Positions 62,003-64,000 of a DNA stretch of 64,000 nt are shown piece by piece. The stretch spans positions 62,001-126,000 of the forward strand of contig JBEDUN010000007.1 in NCBI GenBank assembly GCA_040414675.1, given 5' to 3'. Positions within the stretch are counted from its first letter, which is position 1, and every line of letters begins with the position of its first letter. The translations under genes and the position numbers were made by a program. This stretch comes from JARBAU01 sp040414675 (GTDB lineage: Archaea; Thermoproteota; Nitrososphaeria; Nitrososphaerales; Nitrososphaeraceae). Below the pieces are notes generated by a model. That model saw only the letters and a program-made list of their open reading frames with translations, did not search any database and had not been told where the DNA came from.

Positions 62003-63304
62003 TTGTTTCAGCATAGATATTTAACTATACTGACTTTTTTTACATGCGTATTCCTTGTGTTCAACTTGCTAGTCGCTCTTGTGCCGACAGGCTATTATAT
62101 CGCAAAAGCCGCATATGTAAAAGCTAGTCCTGCAGCTAATGGGCCTACGGTCAATGATCCATCTCTGAGGGTTGAGCGTGTGGTTTCAGGACTACTTAAA
62201 GTTCCTACTAGCATGGCTTTTCTTGGACCCAATGACATTTTAGTGTTGGAAAAGAATAAGGGTACTGTTGATAGGATAGTAAATGGAAAGCTACTATCAC
62301 AACCATTATTACAAATTCCCAATATTGCTAATGAGGAAGTTGAGTGGGGGCTGTTAGGAATAGCAATTGATAAGAAAGGTAACGATGCTTCTAGCCCCAC
62401 TTATGTGTTCCTTTACTATACGGAAAAAGGATCGAACGGAGAAAAACCAGCTAATCACCTTTATAGATATACTCTATCAGCAGATAGTACTAGACTTGAA
62501 AATCCTCTATTGTTGCTTAATCTTCCAGCTAATTCACCAGATCCACAAGGGGAAAGTAATCATGATGGTGGTAAGATTGTAATCGGACCTGATCACAACA
62601 TATATACAGTTATAGGAGATGTTGGTGGTCATAATGGGCAGTCTCAGAACAATAGAGATGGAACCAGGCTTGATGGAACAAGTGGAGTTCTACGAGTAAC
62701 AGAAGATGGTCAACCAGTACTTCCGATTCCCTTAGGAAACGATGATCCCACAAAAGTATATTATGCATACGGGATACGCAATAGCTTCGGTATCGATTTT
62801 GATCCTCTAACAGGGAATCTTTGGGATACTGAGAACGGTGCCGATGATAACGATGAAGTCAATCTCATTCAACCAGGTTTTAATAGCGGGTGGATTAAAG
62901 TTATGGGCTTTGCACCAAAAGGGTTTGAGCCCAATGAACAGCTGGTAATGTTTAACGGTAATGGCAAGTATCATGATCCACAATTTGTATGGAGACAAAC
63001 TATTGGCCCCACGGCACTAAAGTTCTTGAATTCAGATGTCTTAGGAAAACAGTATGAAAACACAATTTTCAGCGGTGATGTTAATACTGGAAGTTTGTAT
63101 AACTTTAAGTTGACTCCTGATAGAACGAGTCTCTCGTTAAGTGGAGCTCTCTCCGACAAGATTGCGGATAGTAGAGATGAGCTACAACCTGTGATATTTG
63201 GACAAGGCTTCGGCGTAATTACTGATATTAAGGTCGGGGCTGGAGACGGGTACTTGTACGTGCTTACCTATGATGGCAGCATTTACCGAATTCGACCAAG
63301 TTAG
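62003..63304 (+). CDS. PQQ-dependent sugar dehydrogenase (glucose/sorbosone dehydrogenase family), exported
   Basis: 433 residues from TTG 62003. A signal peptide (about 5-35, LTILTFFTCVFLVFNLLVALV) leads into a six-bladed beta-propeller. It carries MAFLGPNDILVLEKNKGTVDRI, GLLGIAIDKKGND, GNDDPTKVYYAYGIRNSFGIDFDPLTGNLWDTENGADDNDEVNLIQPGFNSGW and FGVITDIKVGAGDGYLYVLTYDG-type strands. GIRNSFG and the ENGADDNDE loop match the GSDH/PQQ family. It would oxidise aldose sugars outside the cytoplasm. Whether PQQ is available to this organism is unknown; several archaeal members lack verified cofactor. Confidence 0.88.
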   Translation: MFQHRYLTILTFFTCVFLVFNLLVALVPTGYYIAKAAYVKASPAANGPTVNDPSLRVERVVSGLLKVPTSMAFLGPNDILVLEKNKGTVDRIVNGKLLSQPLLQIPNIANEEVEWGLLGIAIDKKGNDASSPTYVFLYYTEKGSNGEKPANHLYRYTLSADSTRLENPLLLLNLPANSPDPQGESNHDGGKIVIGPDHNIYTVIGDVGGHNGQSQNNRDGTRLDGTSGVLRVTEDGQPVLPIPLGNDDPTKVYYAYGIRNSFGIDFDPLTGNLWDTENGADDNDEVNLIQPGFNSGWIKVMGFAPKGFEPNEQLVMFNGNGKYHDPQFVWRQTIGPTALKFLNSDVLGKQYENTIFSGDVNTGSLYNFKLTPDRTSLSLSGALSDKIADSRDELQPVIFGQGFGVITDIKVGAGDGYLYVLTYDGSIYRIRPS

Positions 63305-63593
63305 GGATCGTCTAATTGGCATTTCCTGTAATCGGATGGATTAAAGTTGGCTGCCAAAGATCTAACTTCCAATTTGACATGATATGTGTTGAGCTTTGAG
63401 ATCGGCACCGAATCTCTAACCTATTTCAATTGCTAACGTGATCACTGCACCAGGATCTATGGGAGACACGGTTCATGTCTAGATAGGACCAAATTTCTTC
63501 TCTAAATATGGAGATGATAATTAAGTCGATAAGATGTAAGATTAGTTTATGAAATATAACAACTTTAATAGCTTCTTAAGCTAATCAATTTGA
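63305..63593. other. Intergenic gap
   Basis: About 290 AT-rich bases with no gene; a TATA-like ATATAACAACTTTAATA lies near 63552. Confidence 0.4.
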
Positions 63594-64000
63594 ATGAGAT
63601 TGAGAAATAATGATAAGCATTCTTTGATTTTTCTACGTAGTATTGCCAGATACAAACCTATCCGCCACTTAATTATTTTCCTTATTGCGATTTTGTATTT
63701 GCCTGTTCTGTATTCATGTATTTCTCCTGGATATATCGGAGCGATTACGAATAATCCTGCTTCTTCGAGCTTGCTAGGATATAGAAATGATACTTACGGA
63801 GTCAGTGTGCAATATCCCGAGAATTGGCAAGTTAGTGCAGGAGAAAACAATAGTAGTGCGGATTCGACCATAGACAGTGCCACGCTGTTACCCAGAGCAA
63901 ATAATTCATCAGCATCATTCGATCTATTGGTTGACATGGTCGATTCTGGTTTGAATCTGAAACAATATGTCTTAGATTCTATATCTTCCAATAGGGAAGA
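63594..64000 (+). CDS. Exported PsbP-like domain protein (3' end outside window)
   Basis: From ATG 63594 the frame is open to the window edge (135 codons). An N-terminal membrane helix or signal (RHLIIFLIAILYLPVLYS, about 25-42) ends at YSC, possibly a lipobox cysteine. The segment YRNDTYGVSVQYPENWQV near 65 is the opening of a PsbP-like fold (YGVSIxYPxxW), frequent in exported proteins of ammonia-oxidising archaea. The remainder is polar and Asn/Ser-rich. Continuation lies downstream. Confidence 0.75.
   Translation, partial: MRLRNNDKHSLIFLRSIARYKPIRHLIIFLIAILYLPVLYSCISPGYIGAITNNPASSSLLGYRNDTYGVSVQYPENWQVSAGENNSSADSTIDSATLLPRANNSSASFDLLVDMVDSGLNLKQYVLDSISSNRE

Noticed and set aside
1..64000. 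CRISPR arrays, insertion sequences, prophage or integrase genes, rRNA genes
   Set aside because: No regularly spaced repeats, transposase or integrase motifs, or rRNA-like GC-rich segments were seen in the window.

Overview
This window looks like a chromosomal segment of an ammonia-oxidising archaeon (Nitrososphaeria, formerly Thaumarchaeota). The direct evidence is archaeal amoA, amoB and amoX together with archaeal-type MCM, NurA/HerA, TFB, TiaS, Pcc1, DphB, the LysW-dependent lysine/arginine pathway and tRNAs with bulge-helix-bulge introns. The AT-rich composition (my estimate by eye is a GC content in the mid-30s percent) and the split amo arrangement suggest a soil lineage near Nitrosocosmicus rather than high-GC Nitrososphaera. 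That placement is inference.

Layout. 1-6.1 kb: end of mcm, tiaS, a winged-helix hypothetical, then nurA-herA (DNA-end processing). 6.3-15 kb: scattered genes (VOC protein, GT2-GtrA glycosyltransferase, APC permease with Usp domains, radical SAM protein, small zinc-ribbon and membrane-anchored proteins) separated by long AT-rich gaps. 15.2-22.6 kb: an ammonia-oxidation region. It holds two small membrane proteins that I propose as AmoY/AmoZ-type subunits, then an information-processing operon (rps15, a degenerate recJ/Cdc45-like gene, pcc1, serS), then amoB facing away from amoX and amoA. No amoC is present. 22.9-27.7 kb: 2-oxoacid:ferredoxin oxidoreductase (beta and fused gamma-alpha) preceded by a tiny zinc protein, then pdxS-pdxT. 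27.8-28.2 kb: tRNA-Leu(UAA) with two introns and tRNA-Thr(GGU).

29-34.3 kb: CBS protein, DUF5679 protein, small hypotheticals, a long CDF cation transporter and a winged-helix regulator with a cobalamin-binding-like fold. 34.3-45.5 kb: an ACT-like regulator divergent from a continuous arginine/lysine cluster: argG, lysW, lysX, a 33-codon ORF, argC/lysY, argB/lysZ, argD/lysJ, an Lrp-type regulator, a homocitrate-synthase-like gene, a second lysW-lysX pair and lysK/argE. It is followed by dphB fused to a DUF357-like domain. The two carrier/ligase pairs probably serve lysine and ornithine synthesis separately while sharing the downstream enzymes.

45.6-57.7 kb: a GvpD/KaiC-like ATPase with two winged-helix genes, a PAC2 protein, an OB-fold protein, an intron-containing tRNA-Leu(CAA), a processive GT2 glycosyltransferase, TFB, a PPP-family phosphatase, a zinc-finger site-2 protease, a Ca2+/H+ antiporter, a DUF1059 protein and a response regulator. 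57.9-64 kb: an exported-protein region with a 770-residue YVTN beta-propeller, a truncated SDR pseudogene, a Gly-rich secreted protein, a PQQ-type sugar dehydrogenase and the start of a PsbP-like lipoprotein or secreted protein. Several genes under 60 codons are added here because their cysteine spacing or context supports them.
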